Shown piece by piece: positions 26,270 through 34,546 of a stretch of DNA of 64,000 nucleotides (position 1 is its first letter; each line of letters starts with the position of its first letter). The stretch spans positions 30,036 through 94,035 of the forward strand of contig JAHPZJ010000024.1 in NCBI GenBank assembly GCA_019058245.1, written 5' to 3'. Made by a program: the position numbers and the translations under genes. This stretch comes from Promethearchaeota archaeon. GTDB taxonomy: Archaea; Asgardarchaeota; Lokiarchaeia; Sigyniarchaeales; SOKP01. Below the pieces are notes generated by a model, which did not search any database, was not told the DNA's origin, and was given only the letters and a program-made list of their open reading frames with translations.

Positions 26270-27742
26270 TTAGATCAACTCCTCTGAAGTTATGATACCT
26301 ACTACTTTTTTATTTTCATCAATAACAGGCAACGCGGAGATATAATTTTGCTTCATTCTTCTTGCTGCGACATCAATTGGGTCATTATCAGATGTAGTAA
26401 TTACCTTTTTTGTTATGATTTCCTTAATATCCGTTTTTTCTTCAGCAATAGCTTTTGTGATATCAAAACTCGTGACTATTCCTTTAAGGGTATTTTCTCT
26501 GTCTGTAATAACGATGTGATTCATATTATGGTTGATTATTCTTTTTGCGATTGTTTTTAATTCACAATCATCATAACAGATTATTGCCTTTCGTTTTAAA
26601 TCTTTTACAAATTTTATTTCCAAGATTTGCTTCATTGGTTTAAAAATGGTATCAGTAGGCAATGTTTCTGCTGGTTGATTTAAAAAGAATTTTCCTTCTT
26701 GAATCCATTTTTTAAGGGTTTCAGCGATTTTTCTAGCATAATATTGTGAGGACATTGATGAGCATTTTACTTTTTTGCCATTCAATTCAATATATTCATT
26801 TCTCAATTCTTCATAGGTAATTTGTCTGAGTTTTGGTCTATCTCTTCTCGGTATACCATAATCCACGATATCAGTTAAGAGTTCAGAATCACTAATAGCT
26901 GTTTTTTTAGCTAATCCTTCATTTAAAATCGGGATTGGTATTCCAAGACCTACAAATAAAGATGTACCATACTTCTCAAAAGATACTCCTCTTAAATATT
27001 CGGAGTTCATTTGTTTCAAATCACCCTTAACAAATAGAGTTCCAAATTGGTTTGTAGGGCTATGTTGTGTACCTTCTCCAATAATATACCCACTTCCACC
27101 GCCTAAGAATATCTTCGTTCCAATTCCTATTGTTTCGTAGTCAGGATCATTGCTTAATGGACTTAAACACCCAGCTCCCGCATAATGAGCATTTCCATAA
27201 TGAGGTAACAACTTCCCCATGTAAGTATATAAAGACCTATCAGAACTATTTACAGCACATACATACCTCTGATATGCATTTCTGGGATTTAGTAAGATCG
27301 CTTGGTTTATTTCATCCAATGTAAATTCAGTATCTATTTCTGCTAAAGGATAACAATCTGTAGTATAGGAATTTCCTCGTAACCTTATAGATTTTCCAGA
27401 AACAAGATCTTCAATTACGTGACCTCCACCATATTCAAACCGTCTTACATCTGACATTCTAGTACAACCGATATAACAATCTACCGCAGCATTTCCATGA
27501 TATGCTTTAACATCATTTAGCCATAAATGTTCAAATTTAATGGGAGGATCTGAATGTCCAAAATTTAAAAAAGCGCCACTAGAACACATAGGTCCAAAAG
27601 TACCGGTAGTAACTACATCGATATCTTCAGCAGCTACCTTAATTCCATCTTCTTCTACTATTTTTATCATCTCTTCAGCTGTAACAACAACAACTTCACC
27701 ACTTTTTATTTTTTGATTAATTTCATTATAAGTTTTTGTCAA
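26270..27742 (-). CDS. Homocysteine biosynthesis protein (L-aspartate semialdehyde sulfurtransferase, HcyBio-CBS)
   Basis: Residues 1-360 match the DUF39/HcyBio family with GTFGPMCSSGAF (Cys53), DCYIGCTRMSD and TTDCYP (Cys131). Residues 370-490 contain two CBS motifs (MNHIVITDRENTLKGI, ISALPVIDENKKVVGII). The family forms homocysteine from aspartate semialdehyde, sulfide and reductant in methanogens and other anaerobes. From memory, the Cys at this second position is essential in MA1821. The CBS pair may sense an adenosyl ligand, which is inference. First gene of the unit with the NIL-ferredoxin. Confidence 0.9.
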   Translation of the reverse strand: MTKTYNEINQKIKSGEVVVVTAEEMIKIVEEDGIKVAAEDIDVVTTGTFGPMCSSGAFLNFGHSDPPIKFEHLWLNDVKAYHGNAAVDCYIGCTRMSDVRRFEYGGGHVIEDLVSGKSIRLRGNSYTTDCYPLAEIDTEFTLDEINQAILLNPRNAYQRYVCAVNSSDRSLYTYMGKLLPHYGNAHYAGAGCLSPLSNDPDYETIGIGTKIFLGGGSGYIIGEGTQHSPTNQFGTLFVKGDLKQMNSEYLRGVSFEKYGTSLFVGLGIPIPILNEGLAKKTAISDSELLTDIVDYGIPRRDRPKLRQITYEELRNEYIELNGKKVKCSSMSSQYYARKIAETLKKWIQEGKFFLNQPAETLPTDTIFKPMKQILEIKFVKDLKRKAIICYDDCELKTIAKRIINHNMNHIVITDRENTLKGIVTSFDITKAIAEEKTDIKEIITKKVITTSDNDPIDVAARRMKQNYISALPVIDENKKVVGIITSEELI

Positions 27743-27804
27743 ATAATCACCAGAATTTTTCTATTATCATATTATTGATTTTTATTTTTATGAGAAGAAT
27801 AATA

Positions 27805-27854
27805 TTATGCATCTTAATAAATAGAGAGTATAATAATATTCCCTAGATGCATAA
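27805..27854. promoter_or_regulatory. Inverted repeat in the divergent homocysteine/EamA control region
   Basis: TTATGCATCT (27805-27814) and AGATGCATAA (27845-27854) are perfect 10-bp inverted repeats separated by 30 bases, each arm containing the palindrome ATGCAT. They lie 63 bases before the homocysteine gene start at 27742 and 114 bases before the EamA start at 27968. A third partial copy CTATGCACGAGAT follows. The layout suggests paired operator half-sites; no regulator is known. Confidence 0.45.
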
Positions 27855-27967
27855 ACTATGCACGAGATGACTATTTGTTTCTATAATAAAGAAAAAATAA
27901 TTGTGAAGAATTATTTATATTCTTATTAAATTTTCCATATTTACATCGTAGATAAAATGAGTTTACT

Positions 27968-28885
27968 ATGACAAAAGAAAATGTTAATAATATCTCTTCG
28001 AAACGGAAGATAATTGCTATATTCTTATTGATTCTTACTACTGTACTTTGGGGAACTTCATTTATTATTACAAAAAATATAACAGAAGATGTCCCGATTT
28101 TTCTCTATCTAGGTATTAGATTTCTAATTGGATTTATTGGATTCATTCCTTTCTTTCCACGTTTAAAAAATCTTAATAAAAAAATTATTCTAATGGGATC
28201 TATCACAGGATTATTATATTTTTTTGGAATGGTTTTTCAAACTTATGGACTTCAATCAACTACTGCAGGTAAAACAGGTTTTATCACAGGTTTAAGTACC
28301 GTGATTGTTCCTTTTATCACATGGATCGGATTTAAAAAACCAATTAGAATAAGAGTATGGTTTGCAGTTATACTTTCAATCATTGGAATGGCCTTTTTAT
28401 TATTAGAAGGTGCCTCTAAATTTATTATTGGAGATCTTTTAGTATTAGTGTGTGCAATTATTTTTGCTTTTTATATCGTGCTAAATGATAAATATGTTAA
28501 TCTCAGTGATGTTTATCTTTATTCAATTGTCCAGGTTTTAATAATTTTCATATCCAGTTTTATTTGTTCTCTATCCCTCCAAGAATCTTATAATTTAGCA
28601 TCTGCTCACCCCTCATTTTGGTTTGTTATGCTTTATATGGGTATTGCTGTTATGACACTTACAATTCTCTTTCAAAATTGGAGTCAGCAATATCAAGGAC
28701 CAACGACAACTGCAATCATTTTCACGCTTGAACCTGTATTTGCAGCTTTATTTGGATATATAATAGGAAATGAGATGTTATCAACATTCGGTTGGATAGG
28801 TTGTATACTAATTTTTATAGCAATTCTTATTACAGTTATTAAAAATAAAAATAGTAATTATAAAAACAATAAATTCACCCTTTAA
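27968..28885 (+). CDS. EamA/DMT-family transporter (copy 1)
   Basis: A 305-residue protein with ten hydrophobic segments in two EamA repeats. The first repeat shows LWGTSFIITKNI and FGMVFQTYGLQSTTAGKTGFITGL, and the second shows WSQQYQGPTTTAIIFTLEPVFAALFGY, both typical of DMT exporters. It exports an unknown small metabolite, in this family often an amino acid or related compound. Divergent from the homocysteine operon, with which it could share control. A second, distinct EamA protein is at 51026. Confidence 0.88.
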   Translation: MTKENVNNISSKRKIIAIFLLILTTVLWGTSFIITKNITEDVPIFLYLGIRFLIGFIGFIPFFPRLKNLNKKIILMGSITGLLYFFGMVFQTYGLQSTTAGKTGFITGLSTVIVPFITWIGFKKPIRIRVWFAVILSIIGMAFLLLEGASKFIIGDLLVLVCAIIFAFYIVLNDKYVNLSDVYLYSIVQVLIIFISSFICSLSLQESYNLASAHPSFWFVMLYMGIAVMTLTILFQNWSQQYQGPTTTAIIFTLEPVFAALFGYIIGNEMLSTFGWIGCILIFIAILITVIKNKNSNYKNNKFTL

Positions 28886-28997
28886 TAGACTCTGGACTTT
28901 TTAATTTCGTATCTTCTTTCATTTTGATATATTGAATTATTAGTACGTGAGGAAATCCAAAAGAATTTACTTAACGATTTATTTAAATAAATATATC

Positions 28998-29007
28998 TTT
29001 ATATAAT
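28998..29007 (+). promoter_or_regulatory. TATA-like box for the 29104 gene
   Basis: TTTATATAAT, with a purine-rich stretch TAAGGG shortly downstream. A start about 25 bases later would give a leader of roughly 75 nt before the ATG at 29104. Confidence 0.45.
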
Positions 29008-29024
29008 AAATAAGGGTCGGTTTA

Positions 29025-29060
29025 TCGGTAAATTAATATAATGTCGGTATTATTTACTGA
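29025..29060 (+). promoter_or_regulatory. Leader hairpin with TCGGT repeats
   Basis: TCGGTAAAT (29025-29033) can pair with ATTTACTGA (29052-29060), nine base pairs including one G-U. Its loop holds another TCGGTA, and a third TCGGT lies at 29017-29021. The three copies lie between the TATA-like box and the ATG of the zinc-ribbon gene. They could be a leader structure or DNA operator repeats. Confidence 0.35.
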
Positions 29061-29103
29061 TCAGACTTTTTGATAGAAAACCTAAATATTCGTGATATCT
29101 CCT

Positions 29104-29262
29104 ATGACCGCACCTAAATTAAAAGCAAAAGATTTATCTATATGTACAAAGTGCGGTAATGTAATGGTAAATAGAGTAATACGGACTACCAATTCGGATG
29201 AAGTAGTATTCCAAAAAGTATTACAATGCATCGTTTGTAGATATTGGATCGCTCAAGATTAA
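29104..29262 (+). CDS. Small zinc-ribbon protein (52 aa)
   Basis: A 52-residue ATG frame with a rubredoxin/zinc-ribbon-like arrangement: CTKCG at residues 14-18 and CIVC at 42-45, separated by a strand-rich VMVNRVIRT...VVFQKVLQ. It ends RYWIAQD. Four Cys should bind zinc. A TATA-like box lies about 100 bases upstream. Function unknown; tiny zinc ribbons are common as nucleic-acid-binding or RNA-polymerase-associated proteins. Confidence 0.65.
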   Translation: MTAPKLKAKDLSICTKCGNVMVNRVIRTTNSDEVVFQKVLQCIVCRYWIAQD

Positions 29263-29398
29263 CTTCTTTAGCAGATCTTTTAAAAATTCTTAAATTAATT
29301 GGAATCTAATAATCTATAATTTGGATTAATAATATTGTTCAAAATACATAGTCATTATTCCGTATCATTGACACATAATAAAATATAATAGGATAATT

Positions 29399-29406
29399 TT
29401 TATATT
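29399..29406 (+). promoter_or_regulatory. TATA-like box for candidate ncRNA
   Basis: TTTATATT inside TTTTTATATTA, centred about 25 bases upstream of the 5' arm of the terminal helix at 29428. The spacing fits an archaeal promoter feeding the structured element that follows. Confidence 0.4.
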
Positions 29407-29427
29407 AATAAAACTAATATTTAGTAA

Positions 29428-29574
29428 GTAAGGGAATCTATCAGACAATTTGCGTAAACATTGGATAGATTATCTCATGTCGGGAGATCGCCAAAATTCG
29501 CCCTCTATTAAACTCGAATGAGTTTAATTCTCTCCCTAATTTTAAAAAATTGGCGCAAATTTCTTTTCCCTTAC
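29428..29574 (+). ncRNA. Candidate structured non-coding RNA (147 nt)
   Basis: The 395-base gap between 29262 and 29658 holds a block with nested perfect helices. GTAAGGG (29428-29434) pairs with CCCTTAC (29568-29574) and closes it. AATTTGCG (29447-29454) pairs with CGCAAATT (29554-29561). GGGAGA (29482-29487) pairs with TCTCCC (29531-29536) and encloses ATTAAACTC/GAGTTTAAT (29507-29515/29520-29528, loop GAAT). ATCTATC (29436-29442) can also pair with GATAGAT (29464-29470), making a pseudoknot or a switch. A TATA-like box precedes it and a T-rich tract follows. No long frame. Strand is chosen from these signals. I do not recognise the class; a DNA-level element is the alternative. Confidence 0.55.
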
Positions 29575-29657
29575 CTTTTCTTAAATATATCAGAAAAAAA
29601 AACTAATTTTTAGAGTTTTCTCTCTCTAAGAAATAATTTTTGAGAAGCGGATTAATT

Positions 29658-30464
29658 TCATTTTAAAAGTTCTCTAATAGTTATTTTTAATCCATCTTCA
29701 GCAGCAATAACATTTTTTATATTAGTATTATCTTGAAGTTTTTTTACTTGGCTAGGGACATAATTTTTTGTCGATCGAGGGCTATCCATATAGGATCCAA
29801 AGTGATTAATGATAAGAGTATCAAGAGGAGGGTCAATATTATTTAAATATGGGATAACTTCATCAGTACATAAATGTCTTTTACAGACAATTGAGTCTGG
29901 TCGTAAAAGATTAAGGACTAATACATTTACTCCTGAAAACTCTTCCGAAAATCCATCATATACCATTGTATCACTTGAAAATGCTAACGTATAATTTTTA
30001 AGCTTAAATATCACTCCAAAGCCTTCAGTTGTAGGAGAATGAACAACCTTAGTTGCTTTAATTTCCACTCCATTATAAGTAAATATATCTCCTTGTTTGA
30101 ATCTAATAATTTCTTCAAGCATGTTAAGATGATAATCAGAAATATATTGCAGCATTTCATTTGTGGTAATTAGAGTGCCTTTCTTATAGTAATTATATTT
30201 TTTATCATGCAACATTTCTCTTGAACTTTCTATTATAGCACTTAAATCGTTATAATGATCAACATGGGCATGAGTAACTATGAAAAGTTCAGTTTTAGTA
30301 GGATCCTCTTGATATTGATTTATTCTTACTATAGCTCCGGGTCCAGGATCTATATGAGACTGAATCTTATTGAATTTATATAAAATTCCTCCAGTGGCTC
30401 TATATTGGGTCCTAATATGATGTCGACCACCTCCAGAACCAAGAAAAACTAACTCATCATTCAT
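29658..30464 (-). CDS. Metallo-beta-lactamase-fold phosphoesterase-like protein
   Basis: The 268-residue protein has GSGGGRHHIRTQYRATGG, then THAHVDH (His65, His67, Asp69, His70), HSPTTEGFGVIF, FSSDTMVYDG and NHFGSYMDS. This order resembles RNase Z/PhnP-like MBL enzymes with a substrate-derived N-terminal GSGGG loop. It probably hydrolyses a phosphodiester; the target is unknown. It starts 12 bases after the Rab-like GTPase stop, so the two are an operon. Confidence 0.83.
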   Translation of the reverse strand: MNDELVFLGSGGGRHHIRTQYRATGGILYKFNKIQSHIDPGPGAIVRINQYQEDPTKTELFIVTHAHVDHYNDLSAIIESSREMLHDKKYNYYKKGTLITTNEMLQYISDYHLNMLEEIIRFKQGDIFTYNGVEIKATKVVHSPTTEGFGVIFKLKNYTLAFSSDTMVYDGFSEEFSGVNVLVLNLLRPDSIVCKRHLCTDEVIPYLNNIDPPLDTLIINHFGSYMDSPRSTKNYVPSQVKKLQDNTNIKNVIAAEDGLKITIRELLK

Positions 30465-30476
30465 GATATAAAATAT

Positions 30477-30995
30477 CTAATATCTGCTAATGTTAATTAA
30501 TTGTTTTATAATTCTTTCAAATACTAATTCAACATTGTAACCCGTTTTCGCTGAAGTTTTGATATAATCTATCATATTAAAGGTGTTTTTTAGATTTATA
30601 GCACTTTCATCATCAACAGCAATTACATCGTCTAAATCTAATTTTGTTCCTACAAGAATAATTGGTAAATTAATATCATGCAATCGAGCAATATTTACCC
30701 ATTTTAAAATATCATTTATAACAGGCATTCGGGTTAAATCAAATAAAAGAAGTGCGGCTCGAGCGCCCATTACAAAATTTTCAAGAAGATATCTAAAGCG
30801 TTCTTGACCTCCTAAATCCCATAATTGAAGTAAGCAATGTGAATTATTAAAATTAATTTCTTTGGTAAAAAAGTCAACACCCACCGTCATAATTGAACTT
30901 TGATCGAACATTCCGTCGACATATCGTCTTAACAAAGATGTCTTTCCTACTGAGGCATTTCCTGCTACTAAAATTTTAAAAATATAGTTCTTCAT
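30477..30995 (-). CDS. Rab/Ras-like small GTPase
   Basis: All five G-boxes are present in 172 residues: G1 GNASVGKTS (Gly12-Ser20), G2 Thr37 in MTVGVDF, G3 WDLGGQE (Asp60-Gly63-Gln64), G4 TKLD (117-120) and G5 TSAK (147-150). The WDxxGQE and VGVDF signatures are Rab-like; TKxD in G4 is the Rho/Rac-like variant. No C-terminal Cys for prenylation, so membrane attachment, if any, needs a partner. Gln64 suggests normal intrinsic hydrolysis. Operon with the MBL gene. Confidence 0.92.
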   Translation of the reverse strand: MKNYIFKILVAGNASVGKTSLLRRYVDGMFDQSSIMTVGVDFFTKEINFNNSHCLLQLWDLGGQERFRYLLENFVMGARAALLLFDLTRMPVINDILKWVNIARLHDINLPIILVGTKLDLDDVIAVDDESAINLKNTFNMIDYIKTSAKTGYNVELVFERIIKQLINISRY

Positions 30996-31070
30996 GTTTA
31001 AATGGGTATATAATATGAATGTAAACTCACATATTTATTTTAATACTTAAAATTATATTGAATTCAAATC

Positions 31071-33335
31071 TTAATTAATCTGTAATTCTTGCATCAATAT
31101 TTCATCAATTTCTTGTAAATGGGGTTTTAATATTTGATTTAATTGATTTTGGATTTTAAATTTAGTATAATTCATATTGTTTTTCTTGATAAAAGTATTA
31201 GTTGAATTTTTCGCAACTAATTGAATACTTTTGCCTAATTCTGCTAATCTATTATGAGATGGAGTCCTCCTATCAAATTTTTTAATTGGAAAATTTAGTG
31301 GAAGTTTAAAGATATGTCTTGAACTTTTTAAAATTTTTATTTGTTCTGTCATTAGATTAGAATTTAAGATAGCGGACAAATAATGAGCTTCTTCTATACT
31401 ATTTGTATCGAAGAAACTCAAGTCTCCTGTGACTAAGAAATTTCCTTTTATTACTGCCGCACTTAATATAGAACCTGAATTATTATAAACCACTTTTATT
31501 TTAGATTTCTGTCTTTCATTTATCAGTTTTGACCATCGATTCAAGTTATCCATTAAAGTTCTATGTTTGGTCGTGGCTTTTTTATTTTCTTTGTATACTT
31601 GGTTGATTTTATCATAGAAGAGTTTTGCATGGTATTTTAAATCATTATATATAAATTTTAAATCAGATTTTCTAAGTGGTAAAAAAACATTATAGAAGTT
31701 GTAAACATGGAACTTTACTAACTCAGTACTTTTAATGACTTTAAATAAATATTCTTTTTCTAGAATTACATCTTTAAATTCGTTTTTATTCCAAGGTGCT
31801 TTAGCTCTCTTAAAAATTCTCATATCGGGATTAATTTTTATTAAACCATCAGATAGATTCTCAACTTTAACAAATATTAGATTTCGTGGGTTTAAATCTG
31901 CTCCCTTATGAAAAAGTGTTTTATAATGACTTTCTTTTATGGTTAATAAATTCTTAATTTCTTTTTCTGAGAGAATTTTTGATACATAGGCTTTCCCACC
32001 TTTTTTTTCAATTGAATATGGCAATAGAGGAATTTTCTTGTCCAGTTTTAATTTTAGCGGCATAAAATAGTCTACAAATTTAAAATCTTTATTTATTATG
32101 TAATGATATGACATAATTTTATTATCCCCATTTTCAAAATTCTCTTCTGTTTTTACTCCAAATAAACAAATAAAGTCAATTTTAAACACATTTTCTATTT
32201 TTTTATCAAATGTCCAAATTTTTATATTTGAAAATCCTTTAAAATTACGGAATCTAGAAGCATGAGAACCAGTAATAACTCCTTTCGTTATGACAAAAAA
32301 AATTTTAGCACCATCTTTCATAAATAATTTTCGAGCATTTGCAAAAAATAAGGTTGATATTTCTAGATTTAGAAGATTTTTAGGTAAGGGTTTTATTTCT
32401 AATTCTTCTGCTAGCCTTTTAACTTTCTCTTGAGATGAAGTAGAATCAATATCTCGATATGTATACCAAGGTGGATTTCCTATTACTAGATCAAATGTGT
32501 CTTTCAGATTATTTTTCATTTGAAAAAGTGAATCCGCGACTTTTAAATTTAACTTAATATGCGGAATCGTATCTTTTAATAAATACAAGAAGTTAATTTT
32601 AGTTAAGAAAATAGAAATTGGATTTATATCATAACCAAAAATTCTATTTATTGCATTAATTTTATTTTCCTTTGATTCATTTCGAGATTTAATATTTTTT
32701 ATAATAGCAATTAGAAAATTACCAGTACCACAACATGGATCAATAACAAATTCACCAAAAGAATAAGATTCTCTAACCATTTGTTCAGCCAAAAAAGGAG
32801 GGGTATAATATTCTCCAGAATTATGTCTTGTAAGCGGAGAAATTATTTTTTGAATTAAATAATCAAATATATATTCGGGTTTTAAACTTAATTGAAGGAT
32901 ATATTCAAATACACTCTGAACTAGTTCATAAAAAACAGTTAAATCTTGTTGTTCTGATTCTGATAATAATATAAGCGGATTAAAATATCTAAAAGAAAAA
33001 ACTGAATAGTTATTGCAACTTAAATTAACCTTATCTTCAATTTTTCTAAAAGATTCTCTATTAATTTTGCGATTATTGAATAGATTTTGATTTTTTAGGA
33101 TAAACCAATAAATAAAAATATAACCTATAAGATAGATTAAAGCTGAAATTATATATAGCTGAAGTGTAGTTTGTTTTTTACCGTATATCTTTATAAAATC
33201 TTTCCTCCATAGCTTAAATTCTTCTTTCTCGAATATTTCATTTTCTCTTAAAATATCTTCAATTTTTTTCAGATTTTCAGTTATAAAATTGAAATCTAAG
33301 CCATTATTTTCTTTTGGACTCAGTATAAACGCCAA
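31071..33335 (-). CDS. Orphan N6-adenine DNA methyltransferase (TaqI/Eco57I-like)
   Basis: Of 754 residues, about 180-300 carry the methyltransferase core: GEYYTPPFLAEQMV, motif I VIDPCCGTGNF and catalytic motif IV GNPPW near residue 287. The C-terminal half (RIFKRAKAPW..., HYLSAILNSNLM, LPLNFPIKKFD) resembles TaqI-like target-recognition domains. An N-terminal hydrophobic span (LYIISALIYLIGYIFIYWFI, about residues 55-75) is odd for such an enzyme. No restriction nuclease or BREX partner is adjacent. Function is probably adenine methylation for epigenetic or residual defence roles. Confidence 0.83.
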   Translation of the reverse strand: MAFILSPKENNGLDFNFITENLKKIEDILRENEIFEKEEFKLWRKDFIKIYGKKQTTLQLYIISALIYLIGYIFIYWFILKNQNLFNNRKINRESFRKIEDKVNLSCNNYSVFSFRYFNPLILLSESEQQDLTVFYELVQSVFEYILQLSLKPEYIFDYLIQKIISPLTRHNSGEYYTPPFLAEQMVRESYSFGEFVIDPCCGTGNFLIAIIKNIKSRNESKENKINAINRIFGYDINPISIFLTKINFLYLLKDTIPHIKLNLKVADSLFQMKNNLKDTFDLVIGNPPWYTYRDIDSTSSQEKVKRLAEELEIKPLPKNLLNLEISTLFFANARKLFMKDGAKIFFVITKGVITGSHASRFRNFKGFSNIKIWTFDKKIENVFKIDFICLFGVKTEENFENGDNKIMSYHYIINKDFKFVDYFMPLKLKLDKKIPLLPYSIEKKGGKAYVSKILSEKEIKNLLTIKESHYKTLFHKGADLNPRNLIFVKVENLSDGLIKINPDMRIFKRAKAPWNKNEFKDVILEKEYLFKVIKSTELVKFHVYNFYNVFLPLRKSDLKFIYNDLKYHAKLFYDKINQVYKENKKATTKHRTLMDNLNRWSKLINERQKSKIKVVYNNSGSILSAAVIKGNFLVTGDLSFFDTNSIEEAHYLSAILNSNLMTEQIKILKSSRHIFKLPLNFPIKKFDRRTPSHNRLAELGKSIQLVAKNSTNTFIKKNNMNYTKFKIQNQLNQILKPHLQEIDEILMQELQIN

Positions 33336-33450
33336 AAATTCATACTCCTTTTTCTTTTTTGCCTAACATAATCAATGAATTAATATTTAAATATTAATTA
33401 AATATTTGTATATTAATTATTAAACCTAAAAATATACGAATAATTACACC

Positions 33451-34044
33451 TTGACATCAATAGATATAAAAATTTCAAAAAAACTTGAGAATGGAATTGA
33501 ATTTACGTGTCAAATGTGCGGTAAATGTTGTCGAGGCTTCAATGAAGGAGAAGTTTATTTGTATAAAGATGATATTCTCAGATTAACTAAATTCTTTAGA
33601 ATTAAGGGGAAAAAAGGTTTAAGTGATTTTGCTGATAAATATTTTAAACTTGTTGATGATTCTTTTTTCTGGAAAGAACCAGGTGCACAGAGAGGAAAAA
33701 CTTATCACTACAAAACAATTGGATATAAGTTTACAGGAGAAGATGAAAATTGTCATTTTCTTGTAAATAATAAATGTAGTGTTCACAAAGCTCGACCTTT
33801 CCAGTGTAGATCATTTCCATTTTGGCAAATGATGGTATCAAGTAGAAAAAATTTTGAGGATTATACCAGAAAATGTAAAGGTTTACAAACTCTAAAAGGA
33901 AAATTTTATACAAAAGAAGAAATCTTAGATTGGGCAAAAAAAGAATATGAAATTGAGAAGAAATATTTTCTAGAGATGAAGAAAAATAAATTTAATATTC
34001 TAAAAATATATCCTTTTCTATCAAAAAAAAACCTTCAAGAGTAG
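33451..34044 (+). CDS. YkgJ-family cysteine-cluster protein
   Basis: Eight Cys cluster in the family pattern: CQMCGKCCRG near the N-terminus, then CHFL, NKCSVHKARPFQCRSFPFW. Such proteins likely bind zinc or Fe-S. No ATG precedes the first Cys; TTG at 33451 gives MTSIDIKISKK, and I see no better start, so the N-terminus is uncertain. The 197-residue chain ends in a Lys-rich helix. The longin-like gene at 34053 follows 8 bases later on the same strand. Confidence 0.83.
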   Translation: MTSIDIKISKKLENGIEFTCQMCGKCCRGFNEGEVYLYKDDILRLTKFFRIKGKKGLSDFADKYFKLVDDSFFWKEPGAQRGKTYHYKTIGYKFTGEDENCHFLVNNKCSVHKARPFQCRSFPFWQMMVSSRKNFEDYTRKCKGLQTLKGKFYTKEEILDWAKKEYEIEKKYFLEMKKNKFNILKIYPFLSKKNLQE

Positions 34045-34052
34045 AAACAATT

Positions 34053-34427
34053 ATGCCAAATGGATTAATAGTTATGAAATATGATGAACGGAGTGGCTTA
34101 GAAATATTGGCTAAATATCCTGAGGAAAAAGTGGATATCTCAAATAACACTCTAATGCATATTCTAAATTTGCATGAATTCAGTAATCAACCTGGTATTA
34201 CAAGTTTAACTTTACAAAATATAAATTTTGTAACTTATTATTCTGGTTTTGAAATGAATTATTTTTTTGTTTTAATGTTAACCATGCTCGAGGACCCTGA
34301 AGATTATGAAATGATTCTAGAAAGAATTTCAAAAATAATTTTAGAAAATTTAGAGGAAAATAAGTATATAGAGATGATACCTTCCCTTTTTAAACAAATT
34401 TTAGATTACCCTAAAAATAAAGATTAA
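34053..34427 (+). CDS. Longin-like domain protein
   Basis: A 124-residue single-domain protein opening MPNGLIVMKYDERSGLEILAKYPEE, then NTLMHILNLHEF, SLTLQNINFVTYYSGFEMNYFFVLML and two helices. The strand-strand-helix-strand order with the GLEILAKYPEE entry is the Asgard longin-like form I recognise. Longin and roadblock folds serve as GTPase scaffolds. It follows the YkgJ gene in an apparent operon. The GTPase partner, if any, is not fixed. Confidence 0.72.
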   Translation: MPNGLIVMKYDERSGLEILAKYPEEKVDISNNTLMHILNLHEFSNQPGITSLTLQNINFVTYYSGFEMNYFFVLMLTMLEDPEDYEMILERISKIILENLEENKYIEMIPSLFKQILDYPKNKD

Positions 34428-34546
34428 TCAAAATCATTTTTCAGTTTTTAGATTGATTTCTTTCTTGATTTTTAAATATGACTTAATAATTTATGTTAAT
34501 TTAATAGATTTTAAAAATAAAAAAAAAAATGGATTAAATTTAAAAA

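Noticed and set aside
29428..29574. 5S rRNA, RNase P or SRP RNA
   Set aside because: Conserved motifs of these RNAs (e.g. CCGAAC in 5S) are absent and the length is too short for RNase P or SRP RNA.
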